From a virus: 53,894 nt of DNA. The stretch covers positions 1 through 53,894 of IMG/VR virus record IMGVR_UViG_3300050119_000052. One strand, 5' to 3'. Both the position numbers and the translations under genes were made by a program. The notes beneath the pieces are model-generated. The model searched no databases. It was not told where the DNA came from and worked only from the letters and a program-made list of their open reading frames with translations. This document shows positions 45,395 through 53,883 of the stretch, in pieces; the first letter of the stretch is position 1; every line of letters begins with the position of its first letter.

Positions 45395-46539
45395 CCAGCG
45401 TCGAAGTCGTGTCCGAGCCGCTCACCTACGAGCGGCACGGCCCCCACTCGTACTTCCAGGACATGTATCGGGCGCAGGAAGATCCTCGCGCCTTTGACCG
45501 CTTGTCCCGGCACAGCGCGGAGATGCGGGTCGTTGGTGAGAAGCGGGAGGCACGTGCCCGTCAGGCGCTCGACGCTGGTGACCTGGAGTACCGGGTCAGC
45601 CCCGACACAACTCAGGGCACGGGCGGGTACCTCACCGTGCCACTCTGGCTCGATCAGTTGTTCGCGACGGCGCCGCGCCCGGGCCGGATCTTGGCAGCTC
45701 TGATCGAGGCTGCGTTCGACCTGCCTGACGGTGTGTCGTCGATCAACGTCCCGATTCTGACCGCTGGCACGGCCGTGCAGCCTGTGCTCGACGACTCCGC
45801 GGCGCCGAGCGCTGATGTCACCGACGCGGCGGGTTCCTCGACCGTCGTCACCCTCACTGGCCAGTCTGATTGGCCGATCCAGGCACTGGAGCAGTCCCCG
45901 GCCGGTGCCGCCCTGGATTGGGTGATCTTCACCGACATGGCTGCCGCCTACGACGCCCAACTCGAAACGCAACTCCTCACCGGACTGGGTGCCGCTGCGA
46001 AGCAACTAGTTGGTGTCCTCAACGTCGCGGGCACGGTCGGCGTCACCTACACCAACGCGTCGCCGACCGGCGCGTTGCTGTACCCCTATCTCGGCCAAGC
46101 GACGGCTCGGGTCGGTAACAACCGCAATCTGCCGCCGGAGGCGTTTCTGATGCGGACGGCTCGGTGGGCGTGGCTCGCTACGTCTGAGGACACGCAGGGC
46201 CTCCCCTTTTTCTTGCCCACGTTTTTTCTCGGCGACGACGAGGACACCCCGGATGCGCTCGGTGGTGTCGTCGGGATCCCCGTGTTCTGTGATGACGCGT
46301 TGCCCGCGAATCTCGGTGCGGGCGGCAATCAGGATGTCATTGTCGCGTTGCGACCGTCGGACATGGTCATTTTCGAAGGCACCCCGCAGACCACCGTGAT
46401 GCGTGAGGTGCTGTCCGGGTCGCTCGGTGTCCGCTTCCAGATGCACAACAGAGTTGCTGCGATCACGAATCGCTACCCGTCCGGTATCTCGCCCATTACC
46501 GGGACGGGCCTCGTCGTGCAGTCAGGCTTCAGCTCCTGA
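45391..46539 (+). CDS. HK97-fold capsid protein 1
   Basis: The 382-residue product has RVSPDTTQGTGGYLTVPLWL as the N-arm to E-loop region and REVLSGSLGVRFQMHNRVAA near the end, the Phage_capsid family pattern. It lacks a long scaffolding N-terminus, having only about 55 residues before the likely cleavage region. It is clearly paralogous to the next gene, so it may be a minor or vertex capsomer form. Confidence 0.85.
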   Translation: MTSVEVVSEPLTYERHGPHSYFQDMYRAQEDPRAFDRLSRHSAEMRVVGEKREARARQALDAGDLEYRVSPDTTQGTGGYLTVPLWLDQLFATAPRPGRILAALIEAAFDLPDGVSSINVPILTAGTAVQPVLDDSAAPSADVTDAAGSSTVVTLTGQSDWPIQALEQSPAGAALDWVIFTDMAAAYDAQLETQLLTGLGAAAKQLVGVLNVAGTVGVTYTNASPTGALLYPYLGQATARVGNNRNLPPEAFLMRTARWAWLATSEDTQGLPFFLPTFFLGDDEDTPDALGGVVGIPVFCDDALPANLGAGGNQDVIVALRPSDMVIFEGTPQTTVMREVLSGSLGVRFQMHNRVAAITNRYPSGISPITGTGLVVQSGFSS

Positions 46540-46548
46540 CGCAATGGA

Positions 46549-46616
46549 GCACCCAGCGGAGAAGCCCGCACACCGACTGGGTGCCGCTCATGACCTGGGG
46601 TCTCTCCGCTGAGTGC
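46549..46616 (-). repeat. GNCACCCA stem-loop element, type C, copy 3
   Basis: Minus-strand order is GCACTCAGCGGAGAGACCCC, AGGTCATGAGC, GGCACCCA, GTCGGTGTGC and the return arm. The core differs by one base (GG instead of GT). A TAGACT box lies 8 bases upstream in its sense. It sits between the two capsid genes. The 46617-46782 stretch adds a CCGGGC/GCCCGG hairpin and the ribosome site of the second capsid gene. Confidence 0.85.
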
Positions 46617-46782
46617 CGTCCCCGAGTCTAACCACTAGTCGTTTCACCCCACGCCGGGCCTGTGCCCGGTGCGCGCCGCTGCACCCACGGGTCGCAGCAC
46701 CCGCACCGGACGTGGCGCACCACCTGGGAAATCCAGCAAACCCCCAGAGCGCACGAATGCGCCCGACGCTAGGAGAACAGCA

Positions 46783-48441
46783 ATGGCAGACAAGAAGGAG
46801 CCGACGCTCCTCGAACTTTTGAACGAGCGCCGCCAGAAGGCGTTCGAAGCATGGAGCGGTGAGATCGGCAGGCGGGAGACCGCTGATACCGATTTCGAGG
46901 CTCGCCGCAACGCTACCGACGAGGCTGTGCACCCGACCGACGACGAGGTGACGGCGCACCGTGACGCGCAGGCCGCGTTCCGGGTCCGCTCGGACGAGGC
47001 TGAGGTGGAGTTGCGCGAGTTCGACAAGCGCATCGACGAACAGGGTGAGATCGAGACCCGCCGCGCCGCCGCCGCCGCAGCCAGCAAGGGCAACGCCGAG
47101 GTCGAGTCGGAGCCGCTGACCTATCGCCGCGACAACGCCCACGTACGGTCCTACTACGCCGACCTCGCCGTGGCGATGGTCGACGGGGTGACCTTGTCAC
47201 GCAACAACAAGACCGAGGCCCTGACCCGCCTGAACCGGCACGCCGCCGAGATGGACGTCGAGATCCCGAAGCGGATCAAGGCGGCCGAGGCCCGCGCCGT
47301 CGCCCGGTTCGCGGAGGCCGAGTCCCGGTCCGTGTCGCGCCGCAACGGCGTCACCATGGAAGATGTTCGCCCGCTCGCCTACGACCCGTTCCAGCGGTCA
47401 CGGCGTGGCGCTGAACTGGAGGAGCGGGTCACCCCGAACCGGCAGGACGGCTACGGCGGGTACCTGATCCCACCGTTGTGGCTGCCCGAGGACTTCATCC
47501 CCGGCCTGCGTGCTCAGGGTGTCGCCCGGGACCTGTGCCGGCAAATGGACTTGCCCGCCGGCACCGACAGCATCAATATCCCGAAGTTGGCGAACCTGAC
47601 CGCGGTTGGGTATCAGCAGGCGGACAACTCCGGTGTCGTGACGCAGGACTGGACGGACACGTTCGTTCAGGCCAATGTGAAGACCGCCGCGGGGCAGTCC
47701 GACGTCGCGTTGCAGCTGTTGGAGCAGTCCCCGAACGGCATCACCGACGAGGTGATCACCACTGACCTGCTGGCCGCGTACAACCAGTTCGTTGATCAGC
47801 AGGTGATCTCCGGTGACGGTGTGTCGACGGGGCAGCTCAACGGCGGCCACATCCTCGGGATCTACCCGTCGAGCAACTGGGCGAACACGAACGGCGTGAC
47901 CTACACCGACAGCTCCCCGGCTGGTGTGCACTTCGGTGCTGGCGCGATGGGCCCGTTGGCGTCGAAGATCGCCCGGACTCGTTTCGACGTCGAGGACTTC
48001 GCGATCGTGATGCACGGTCGCCGCTGGTTCTGGTACTCCACGGCGAATGACGTCAACGGTCGCCCGCTCGGTGAGACCCTCGGAGCTGGTCGGTTCCAGG
48101 CGGCGGTCGCTGAAGAGGAACTGGCCGCCTACGGCCGGGTCGGCACCTTGCCGTACCTCGCTGACGCGCCCGTGTACATCGACAACAACATCCCGATCAC
48201 CGACACCGCTGGTGGCGGCTCGGCACAGGACATCGCGATCGGTGCCCTGTGGTCGGACCTGTGGCTGTTCATGGGCGACCTGCGGACGAACGTGTTCCGT
48301 GAGGTTCTCTCCGGCAGCCTCGGTGTCAGGTTCCAGGTCTACAACTACTTCGCGTTCCTCGCGCGGTACGGCCAGTCGATCGCTGTCGCGACCGGCTCCG
48401 GTTTCGCTCAGCCGTCCACCGGCTACGGCGACTACTTCTAA
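46783..48441 (+). CDS. HK97-fold major capsid protein 2 with scaffold domain
   Basis: The 552-residue product starts at ATG behind TAGGAGAAC. Residues 1-115 are a charged coiled-coil delta/scaffold domain (LLELLNERRQKAFEAWSGEI), residues 115-215 repeat the spacer seen in capsid 1 (RLNRHAAEM), and the HK97 fold follows from TPNRQDGYGGYLIPPLWLPE to FREVLSGSLGVRFQVYNYFA. It is the likely major capsid subunit, matured by the upstream protease. Confidence 0.9.
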   Translation: MADKKEPTLLELLNERRQKAFEAWSGEIGRRETADTDFEARRNATDEAVHPTDDEVTAHRDAQAAFRVRSDEAEVELREFDKRIDEQGEIETRRAAAAAASKGNAEVESEPLTYRRDNAHVRSYYADLAVAMVDGVTLSRNNKTEALTRLNRHAAEMDVEIPKRIKAAEARAVARFAEAESRSVSRRNGVTMEDVRPLAYDPFQRSRRGAELEERVTPNRQDGYGGYLIPPLWLPEDFIPGLRAQGVARDLCRQMDLPAGTDSINIPKLANLTAVGYQQADNSGVVTQDWTDTFVQANVKTAAGQSDVALQLLEQSPNGITDEVITTDLLAAYNQFVDQQVISGDGVSTGQLNGGHILGIYPSSNWANTNGVTYTDSSPAGVHFGAGAMGPLASKIARTRFDVEDFAIVMHGRRWFWYSTANDVNGRPLGETLGAGRFQAAVAEEELAAYGRVGTLPYLADAPVYIDNNIPITDTAGGGSAQDIAIGALWSDLWLFMGDLRTNVFREVLSGSLGVRFQVYNYFAFLARYGQSIAVATGSGFAQPSTGYGDYF

Positions 48442-48470
48442 ACCGCCCTCAACCAGATAGGAAAACGATT

Positions 48471-49088
48471 ATGCCTGGCGATCTTGTTGGCGGTTCATAC
48501 CCGCTCACGTTCGACCTCAAGAAGCTCCTGGGCGCGGTCAACGCGACCCAGGGCAACATCGCGGGTCGCAGCAACCTGCAATGGCCCATCGGGTCTTTGC
48601 AGGACGCTGCGGCTTCGCTGGTAACTGCGGACATCACCCTCGTCGCGGTCCCCGTGGAGTACGGCGACGAGTACAACTACGTGGACGTGCTGGTTGGTGC
48701 GACCCCTGCGTCGACACCCACCCACTCGTACGCGGCCCTGTACTCCGGCGTCCTCACCACGGCGAAGCTGGTCGGCACCCAGTCGACGGACAGCACCACG
48801 ACCGCTATCGGGGCATCGACGACGCTGACCTACACCCTCGGCGCCGGCTACATCGCGAACCCGGTCGATTCCCCGTACGGGTACCTGTACGTCGCGTTGG
48901 CGCAGACCGGCACCACCGTGTCGTCGCTGATCTCGGGGACGTTCCCGACCGCGGCGCAGAAGGCGTGGTACACGAACATGCCGAAGCTCGCGGCGACGAT
49001 CTCCGCAGCGGGCGGGACCGCACCAGCAACGATCACACTCGCGTCGACGACAGCTATCGCGTCGCCTCCGGTGGTCGTTCTCCGCTAG
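48471..49088 (+). CDS. Capsid decoration or head-fibre protein
   Basis: The 205-residue protein is Ser/Thr/Ala-rich and beta-structured (GASTTLTYTLGAGYIANP; SGVLTTAKLVGTQSTDSTTT). Its position directly after the capsid gene and lack of catalytic residues suggest a capsid decoration protein. It is also a possible substrate of the glycosyltransferase downstream. Confidence 0.6.
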   Translation: MPGDLVGGSYPLTFDLKKLLGAVNATQGNIAGRSNLQWPIGSLQDAAASLVTADITLVAVPVEYGDEYNYVDVLVGATPASTPTHSYAALYSGVLTTAKLVGTQSTDSTTTAIGASTTLTYTLGAGYIANPVDSPYGYLYVALAQTGTTVSSLISGTFPTAAQKAWYTNMPKLAATISAAGGTAPATITLASTTAIASPPVVVLR

Positions 49089-49252
49089 TGGCCATACCGG
49101 GGCAGGAGACGCCTGAGCAGAACATGCCGAAGCCGTCGCCTGCCCCGGTCCCACGGAAAGAACACGCCGTGCCGCCCGAGAAGGAGACACGTGAGGATCG
49201 TCATCCCCCATGCGGGCCGTCGGCACACCCAAGTGGACGCAGCAGCTCCTGA
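49088..49252 (+). CDS. 54-residue Pro-rich protein
   Basis: GTG overlaps the decoration-gene stop. The product is Pro/Glu-rich (QETPEQNMPKPSPAPVPRKE) and overlaps the glycosyltransferase start by 62 bases. It may be a linker or not a protein gene. Confidence 0.4.
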   Translation: MAIPGQETPEQNMPKPSPAPVPRKEHAVPPEKETREDRHPPCGPSAHPSGRSSS

Positions 49253-49760
49253 CGGTGCCGAATGGCATGACGTCGGCGGCGACGACCTCGCCTACTGGCG
49301 GCTGATGTGCGACCTATGGGAGCAATGCCGCGATGACGGTGACGACCTTTGGATCATCGAGCACGACGTCATCTGTCGGCCCGACGTTCTCTCCGCTTTC
49401 GACGACTGCCCCGCGCCCTGGTGCGCCAACGGCTACTCCAATATCTGCCACCGCGAGTGCCTCGACGCTTGGGCGAACCTCCTCGGCTGCACCCGCTTCC
49501 GCAACGAACTGATCCGCGCCGTTCCCGACGCCGTATCGGCCATCACCCGACCCGAGCATCTGGACTGGCACAACCTCTGCGACGGCATCGGCGGCAACCA
49601 TCCGATGATGCCCGGTTACACCCCGAATGAGAACTGGGGTCTACGTGCCGCTGGATTCACACACCACTGGCACTGGCCGGCAGTTGACCACCTAGACCGC
49701 AATGTCGATCCCGATTTCTGGTACGGGCCTGGTGGCCGGTACGCGAAGGAGCCAGCATGA
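49191..49760 (+). CDS. Glycosyltransferase-like protein
   Basis: The 189-residue product starts at GTG (MRIVIPHAGRRHTQVD) behind GAAGGAGAC. DLWIIEHDVICRPDVLSAFD carries an acidic EHD motif in a GT-A-like position, followed by WCANGYS and a C-terminal HHWHWPAVDH. Such small glycosyltransferases between capsid and connector genes of actinophages modify virion proteins with sugar. The donor is unknown. Confidence 0.65.
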   Translation: MRIVIPHAGRRHTQVDAAAPDGAEWHDVGGDDLAYWRLMCDLWEQCRDDGDDLWIIEHDVICRPDVLSAFDDCPAPWCANGYSNICHRECLDAWANLLGCTRFRNELIRAVPDAVSAITRPEHLDWHNLCDGIGGNHPMMPGYTPNENWGLRAAGFTHHWHWPAVDHLDRNVDPDFWYGPGGRYAKEPA

Positions 49761-50038
49761 GCACTCTGTCCGACATGCACGCCAAGGCGACCGCGATGCT
49801 GGAGATGATCGGTGAGGACTTGGACGCGTTCGGTGGTGATGTTGAGGGGCATCTGCGGGTTGTGATCGCCCATCTGGAGCATGTCATCGGTGATGCCAAG
49901 CCCACCCCAGTCGAGCCCGTGGCCGAGCATGAGCTCGTCGCAGAAGTGCAATGGCGCGACCCGGCTGGCAGGACGGTTACCGCCGATGAGCCTGCTGCGG
50001 CTCCCGCCGCCGTGAAGCGCACCAGCGGCAAGAGCTGA
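49757..50038 (+). CDS. 93-residue head-region protein
   Basis: The N-terminal half is helical (SDMHAKATAMLEMIGEDLDA), and the C-terminal half is Ala/Pro/Lys-rich. It overlaps the glycosyltransferase stop. The role is unknown; similar small proteins lie between capsid and connector genes. Confidence 0.55.
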   Translation: MSTLSDMHAKATAMLEMIGEDLDAFGGDVEGHLRVVIAHLEHVIGDAKPTPVEPVAEHELVAEVQWRDPAGRTVTADEPAAAPAAVKRTSGKS

Positions 50039-50042
50039 CCCC

Positions 50043-50402
50043 ATGTCGGGGACTATCACCGTCACCGGCATGTCCGCTGGTCTCACGTCCGGATACAAGG
50101 TCATCGGCCCGATCACGATCACCGGAAGCAACCCGGTCGGGGAGATCATCGACGCGACCCTCGCGTCGGGTGACAACACGTTCACGGTGCCCACGGGGGC
50201 GACTGCGGTCCTTCTTGCGCTCGGCTCGGCGTCGGCAGTGACGGTGAAGGTCCGCACCAACCTCAACGCGGGCGATGCTGGACTGCCGGTTGCCCCGTTC
50301 GGCGGGGTCGGGTTCATGGTGTTCAACCTCGTCGCTGACGTGACCAGCGTGATCCTCAACGCGTCCGGGTCGCTACCCAACGCCGAGCTGTCCTTCATCT
50401 AA
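50043..50402 (+). CDS. Small beta-barrel virion protein
   Basis: The 119-residue product is all beta (TITVTGMSAGLTSGYKVIGP; VLLALGSASAVTVKVRTN), fitting a capsid decoration or Ig-like virion protein. It starts four bases after the preceding stop. Confidence 0.6.
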   Translation: MSGTITVTGMSAGLTSGYKVIGPITITGSNPVGEIIDATLASGDNTFTVPTGATAVLLALGSASAVTVKVRTNLNAGDAGLPVAPFGGVGFMVFNLVADVTSVILNASGSLPNAELSFI

Positions 50403-50413
50403 GGGGGTGCGTT

Positions 50414-51373
50414 GTGCCGGCTGTCGCTGACCTCACCATCCGCCAAGGCGACACCACTCCCGCATTCACTGCGTGGGTCACCGACCAGAACGGGAACGGG
50501 CTGGACCTGACCGGTGCGACGTGCACGTTCGTGATGCGCGAGATGTATTCCTCGGCTCCGGTCGTGAATGCGGCGATGACCCTCAAGCCCCCTTTCTTGG
50601 GGCTGGTCACCTACAACTGGGCGAGCACCGACACCGCGGCAGCGGGCCTGTACATGGCGGAAATCCACGTCACCCTGCCGGGCGGTGGGACGTTCACATA
50701 CCCGAACGACGGCTACCTGACGGTCGCGGTCGAGGAGAACCTCCTCACCTCGAACCGCACCCTTGTGTCCCTCGGCGACGCGAAGGACGTCCTCCTCGTC
50801 CCGGCGTCGGATCACAGTCATGACGCGAAGATTCTTCAGTTCATCCGCGCCGTCCAGGTCGTCGTTGAGTCGCGGGTCGGCGCGGTGGTGCCGCGGGTGT
50901 TCGACGAGTGGTACGACGGCGGCCATCCGGCGGTCAGGCTGCGGTATCGGCCGTCGACCGCGTTGGGGACTACGCCGCTGCTGATCCTGCTCGCATGCAG
51001 CGAGTACATCGGGCCGATCGAGTGGCCGCTGGCGGTGATCAGCTCACCGGACCAGGGGCAGATGTATTCGTGCATGTTGGATGTTCCGACGGGCACTGTG
51101 GTGCGCCGTACCGCTGGGGGCGCGGTGCAGGCGTTCGCGGGTGGCCCGCAGGCCGTGCACGTGGTTTATCAGGCGGGGCAGTCGCAGACGCCCGCGAACG
51201 TGTACGAGGGCACCTTGGAGTTGCTGCGTGAGCATTACCAGCAGACGCAGCAGGTCGGCGCCCCGGGCCCGGGCGGTAATCAGGTGGATGAGCACGAAGC
51301 CATCGGGGAGCTCGTCTCGGCGAAGGTCATGCAGTGGATCAGCCCGATGCGACGTCACCCGTCTGTCGCATGA
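50414..51373 (+). CDS. Head-tail adaptor with N-terminal Ig/BppU-like domain
   Basis: The 319-residue protein joins two parts. Residues 1-115 (IRQGDTTPAFTAWVTDQNGN, TCTFVMRE) are a beta-sandwich of the type found in baseplate and fibre proteins. From LVSLGDAKDVLLVPASDHSH (about 117) to the end it is a helical connector of the gp6/gp15 adaptor type. A tail-type domain on a connector is unusual. It overlaps the next ATG by four bases. Confidence 0.65.
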   Translation: MPAVADLTIRQGDTTPAFTAWVTDQNGNGLDLTGATCTFVMREMYSSAPVVNAAMTLKPPFLGLVTYNWASTDTAAAGLYMAEIHVTLPGGGTFTYPNDGYLTVAVEENLLTSNRTLVSLGDAKDVLLVPASDHSHDAKILQFIRAVQVVVESRVGAVVPRVFDEWYDGGHPAVRLRYRPSTALGTTPLLILLACSEYIGPIEWPLAVISSPDQGQMYSCMLDVPTGTVVRRTAGGAVQAFAGGPQAVHVVYQAGQSQTPANVYEGTLELLREHYQQTQQVGAPGPGGNQVDEHEAIGELVSAKVMQWISPMRRHPSVA

Positions 51374-51882
51374 GTATCACGTCCACCATCCCCGGTGCGG
51401 CCCAGACGCTCCTCGGCTACATGCAGGCCGTCGCCGGGGCCAACCCGGACCTGGATGTGCAGGTCTACACCGGTTGGCCCGTCACCAGCGCCTGGTCACC
51501 GAACTTCATGATGCTCGGCGACTACAAGGAAGGGCTGGTCGTCAGCCCGGATTCGTACAGGTGGGCGGCGGTCCCGGGCGCTGCGAAGCTCCGTTTCGAG
51601 GAGTACGCGCTGATGGGCTGCATCCGGGCGTGGTCGGGCAGCCCGGATGGTACCGCGCCGTTCGACCGCCTCGGTGAGGCGTACACGCTCCTCAATGGCT
51701 TGCACGATCAGATCGTCTCCGACATTGGGGGCGACTCCTACGTGGTCGATTCTTTGACGTCGTCCGGGTCGTGGGGTGACCTCGGCGTGACGATGGATGC
51801 CTTCGGTCAGATCGATGGTAAGGGCTGGGGTGTTGTCCTCGGCTTCGAGCTGCACGTGATAAACGCCCAGCTCATCGGCTGA
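51370..51882 (+). CDS. Tail terminator / head-tail joining protein
   Basis: The 170-residue protein lies between adaptor and tail tube, with TIPGAAQTLLGYMQAV and a central YALMGCIRAWSG, consistent with the HK97 gp10/lambda gpU-like terminator group. The assignment rests mainly on position and size. Confidence 0.55.
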   Translation: MSITSTIPGAAQTLLGYMQAVAGANPDLDVQVYTGWPVTSAWSPNFMMLGDYKEGLVVSPDSYRWAAVPGAAKLRFEEYALMGCIRAWSGSPDGTAPFDRLGEAYTLLNGLHDQIVSDIGGDSYVVDSLTSSGSWGDLGVTMDAFGQIDGKGWGVVLGFELHVINAQLIG

Positions 51883-51890
51883 GGAAAGGC

Positions 51891-51918
51891 CGAAGGCCCC
51901 ACTGTAGCGGGGCCTTCG
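51891..51918 (+). terminator. Hairpin terminator before the tail tube operon
   Basis: CGAAGGCCCC and GGGGCCTTCG form a perfect 10-bp stem with an 8-base loop. The following ACTTGCC is not T-rich, so termination may be partial. It separates head from tail transcription. Confidence 0.65.
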
Positions 51919-52005
51919 ACTTGCCGCCCTGTGCGCAGGGTTGCTGCGTTGAGTACGGCCACGCGGCTCACAGCCCGAACCGCCAGGCAATTGCCTACCT
52001 ATCGT

Positions 52006-52049
52006 AGCGCCCCTTCCACCGTTTCCGACACCCCGTGAAAGGGGCTGCT
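52006..52049 (+). promoter_or_regulatory. Hairpin covering the ribosome site of the 52054 gene
   Basis: AGCGCCCCTTCCAC pairs with GTGAAAGGGGCTGCT (12 pairs, one mismatch, one bulge) around a 15-base loop. The AAGGGG ribosome site lies in the 3' arm, five to ten bases before GTG. This could restrict translation. Upstream, 51926-52005 holds only a GGCAATTGCC palindrome. Confidence 0.5.
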
Positions 52050-52053
52050 TGTC

Positions 52054-52287
52054 GTGCCCACAATCCGCAACCGCACCAGCCAGCTGCTGCATCTGCACCG
52101 CGTCGGCCGGGAGATCGAACCCGAGCAGTCGATCGATGTGTCCGACGACGAAGCGCAAATGCTCGCCGGCCACCCACTGCTTACGGGTGTCCCGCCGTAC
52201 CCGCAACCCGAGCCGCCGGTCATCACAGCGGTCGCCGCGAAGCCCAGCAAACCCATCACCACGCAGGAAGACGGTGACTCGCAGTGA
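52054..52287 (+). CDS. Small protein before the tail tube gene
   Basis: The 77-residue protein (GTG start) has IRNRTSQLLHLHRVGREIEP and VSDDEAQMLAGHPLL, a pattern of small virion-associated beta proteins, with a Pro-rich end. The stop overlaps the tail tube GTG. The function is unknown. Confidence 0.55.
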   Translation: MPTIRNRTSQLLHLHRVGREIEPEQSIDVSDDEAQMLAGHPLLTGVPPYPQPEPPVITAVAAKPSKPITTQEDGDSQ

Positions 52288-53318
52288 GTTCCCCAGGTTC
52301 AGGTCTCGGCTCATCGTTCGGCACAGGCGTCGAAACCGCTGGGTCGTACGGCACGTTGGCCACGATCGGTAAGTGGCTGGCCGTCGACTCATGCGAGATC
52401 AAACAGGCCCCCGTCTACTACAAGGGCGAGGGTTTGCACGGCGGCACGCTGGTCCGTGAGGACGCGGAAGTTGTCCGCACGAACCTCGATTCCGCCGGGT
52501 CGATCAAGGCCCCGTTCTATTACAACGGGCTCGGCCGGCTCATCGGGTCGCTGATGGGCTCACTGGCGGTCGCACCCTCAGCGGACACGTCACCCGCGTA
52601 CACGGCCACGCACGCGTTCGCGAACTCATGGCATCAGTCGCTGTCCATTCAGCAGTGCATCCCGGACGTGGCGCAGGCGGCCCACTACTGGAACCACCTC
52701 GGCGTGAAAGTCACCGACGCCCAGTTCGAATGCTCCACTGGTAATCCGCTGCTGGCGACGTTCAACGTCGACTGCCAGGACACGTTCGAAGCGTCGTCCG
52801 GCACGTCAGCGACAGAGCCGGGCGGGTCGCCGTTCTTCGCGTTCCACCAGATGGCGGTGAAGGTCGGCGCCTTCGGTTCCGAGGTGAAGGTCGACGGTGT
52901 TTCGAAGTGGACCGGGGCGATCAAGCGGGCTCAGGCGAACAAGCGTTTCAACGCCGGCAACGTCACGACCAACCCCAACGACTCGTACGCCATCAAGGAT
53001 GAGCCGGTCGACAACGGGTTCGCTGACATCACCGGCACCCTCGACACCGAATATTTGAACGACACCCTGTTCGAGAACTACTACCAGACGGACACGCCGT
53101 TCTCGCTGATCGTGGCGTTCACGTCCGCGACGCTGGCGGCTGTCGCATTCCCGTATTCGGTGACGTTCGCGTTCCCCCGCTGCCGGTTCCTCACGGGGGA
53201 GAACCCGACCATCGCCGGCCCGGACATCGTGAAGCCCGTCATGGCTTACGAAGTGATGCTCGACGGCACCCACCCGGCCGCGACCATCACCGTCGTCAAC
53301 ACCGACGTGACGCTCTGA
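52284..53318 (+). CDS. Major tail tube protein
   Basis: The 344-residue protein starts GSGLGSSFGTG with ETAGSYGTLATIGKWLAVDS, typical of actinophage phage-tail-tube proteins, and an ITGTLDTEYLNDTLFENYYQ segment near residue 245. Its place before the frameshifting chaperones is canonical. It forms the hexameric rings of the tail tube. Confidence 0.9.
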   Translation: MSSPGSGLGSSFGTGVETAGSYGTLATIGKWLAVDSCEIKQAPVYYKGEGLHGGTLVREDAEVVRTNLDSAGSIKAPFYYNGLGRLIGSLMGSLAVAPSADTSPAYTATHAFANSWHQSLSIQQCIPDVAQAAHYWNHLGVKVTDAQFECSTGNPLLATFNVDCQDTFEASSGTSATEPGGSPFFAFHQMAVKVGAFGSEVKVDGVSKWTGAIKRAQANKRFNAGNVTTNPNDSYAIKDEPVDNGFADITGTLDTEYLNDTLFENYYQTDTPFSLIVAFTSATLAAVAFPYSVTFAFPRCRFLTGENPTIAGPDIVKPVMAYEVMLDGTHPAATITVVNTDVTL

Positions 53319-53650
53319 TGGCTGACCTGATAAAGCTCGACTGGGACGGCAAGCATTACGAGCTGGAGTTGCAGTCCATCACGGGCCGCGAATTCAAGTC
53401 CATCAAAACGCACCTCGGAATGAAGTCCGGCCCCTTCATCCAGTCGTTCATGTCATTGGACAACCAGGACGCGGACGCTGTCGTGGCGCTCCTCTGGTTG
53501 TGCAAGAAGCGGGCTGGTGAACAGGTCGACTTCGAGCAGCTCTCCGACTTGCCGGTGTTCTCCATCATGGAGGGCATCAGCACCCCCGACCTGGATGTCG
53601 AGGACGTGGTGGACCCAAAAGGCGAGGCGAGTACGCCGACCGTTGGCTAG
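53318..53650 (+). CDS. Tail assembly chaperone (G-type)
   Basis: The 110-residue protein starts at ATG in overlap with the tail tube stop. YELELQSITGREFKSIKTHL and SLDNQDADAVVALLWLCKKR are typical of tail assembly chaperones. It carries the slippery heptamer near its end and is the unshifted product of the G/GT pair. Confidence 0.85.
   Translation: MADLIKLDWDGKHYELELQSITGREFKSIKTHLGMKSGPFIQSFMSLDNQDADAVVALLWLCKKRAGEQVDFEQLSDLPVFSIMEGISTPDLDVEDVVDPKGEASTPTVG
53614..53620 (+). promoter_or_regulatory. Programmed -1 frameshift site CCCAAAA
   Basis: C-CCA-AAA is in the zero frame of the chaperone gene and obeys the XXXYYYZ rule. A -1 slip gives CCC-AAA-AGG and opens a frame to 53883. Position and phase are exactly those of the conserved tail chaperone frameshift. 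Confidence 0.9.
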
Positions 53651-53883
53651 CGACGCAGCGGCAACGGTTCGACACGCGGGCCGCTGACGAGCCGTGGGAC
53701 ATCGCCAACAAGTACATGGGCTGGTTCGCGATCGAATGCCATTACACCCCGGATCAGGTTTTCGACATGCCGTGGCCGCAGCTGGTCGCGTTGAGTCTCC
53801 TCGCCGATGACATGGCTGACGCCCGCAACCGCCAGAACACCAATCAGGCGATGAGCAGCCGACCACCACGCCGCATGACCTAA
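53614..53883 (+). CDS. Tail assembly chaperone GT extension (frameshift product)
   Basis: The -1 frame adds about 89 residues to the G protein, beginning KRRGEYADRWLATQRQ and containing DIANKYMGWFAIECHY and MPWPQLVALSLLADDMADAR, ending before TAA at 53883. There is no start codon of its own near the slip. The long product bridges tape measure and tube subunits during assembly. Confidence 0.85.
   Translation, partial: PKRRGEYADRWLATQRQRFDTRAADEPWDIANKYMGWFAIECHYTPDQVFDMPWPQLVALSLLADDMADARNRQNTNQAMSSRPPRRMT

Noticed and set aside
48708-48730. CGACACCCA with a matching A-N9-C in the decoration gene
   Set aside because: The N9-C after the core fails and there are no arms.
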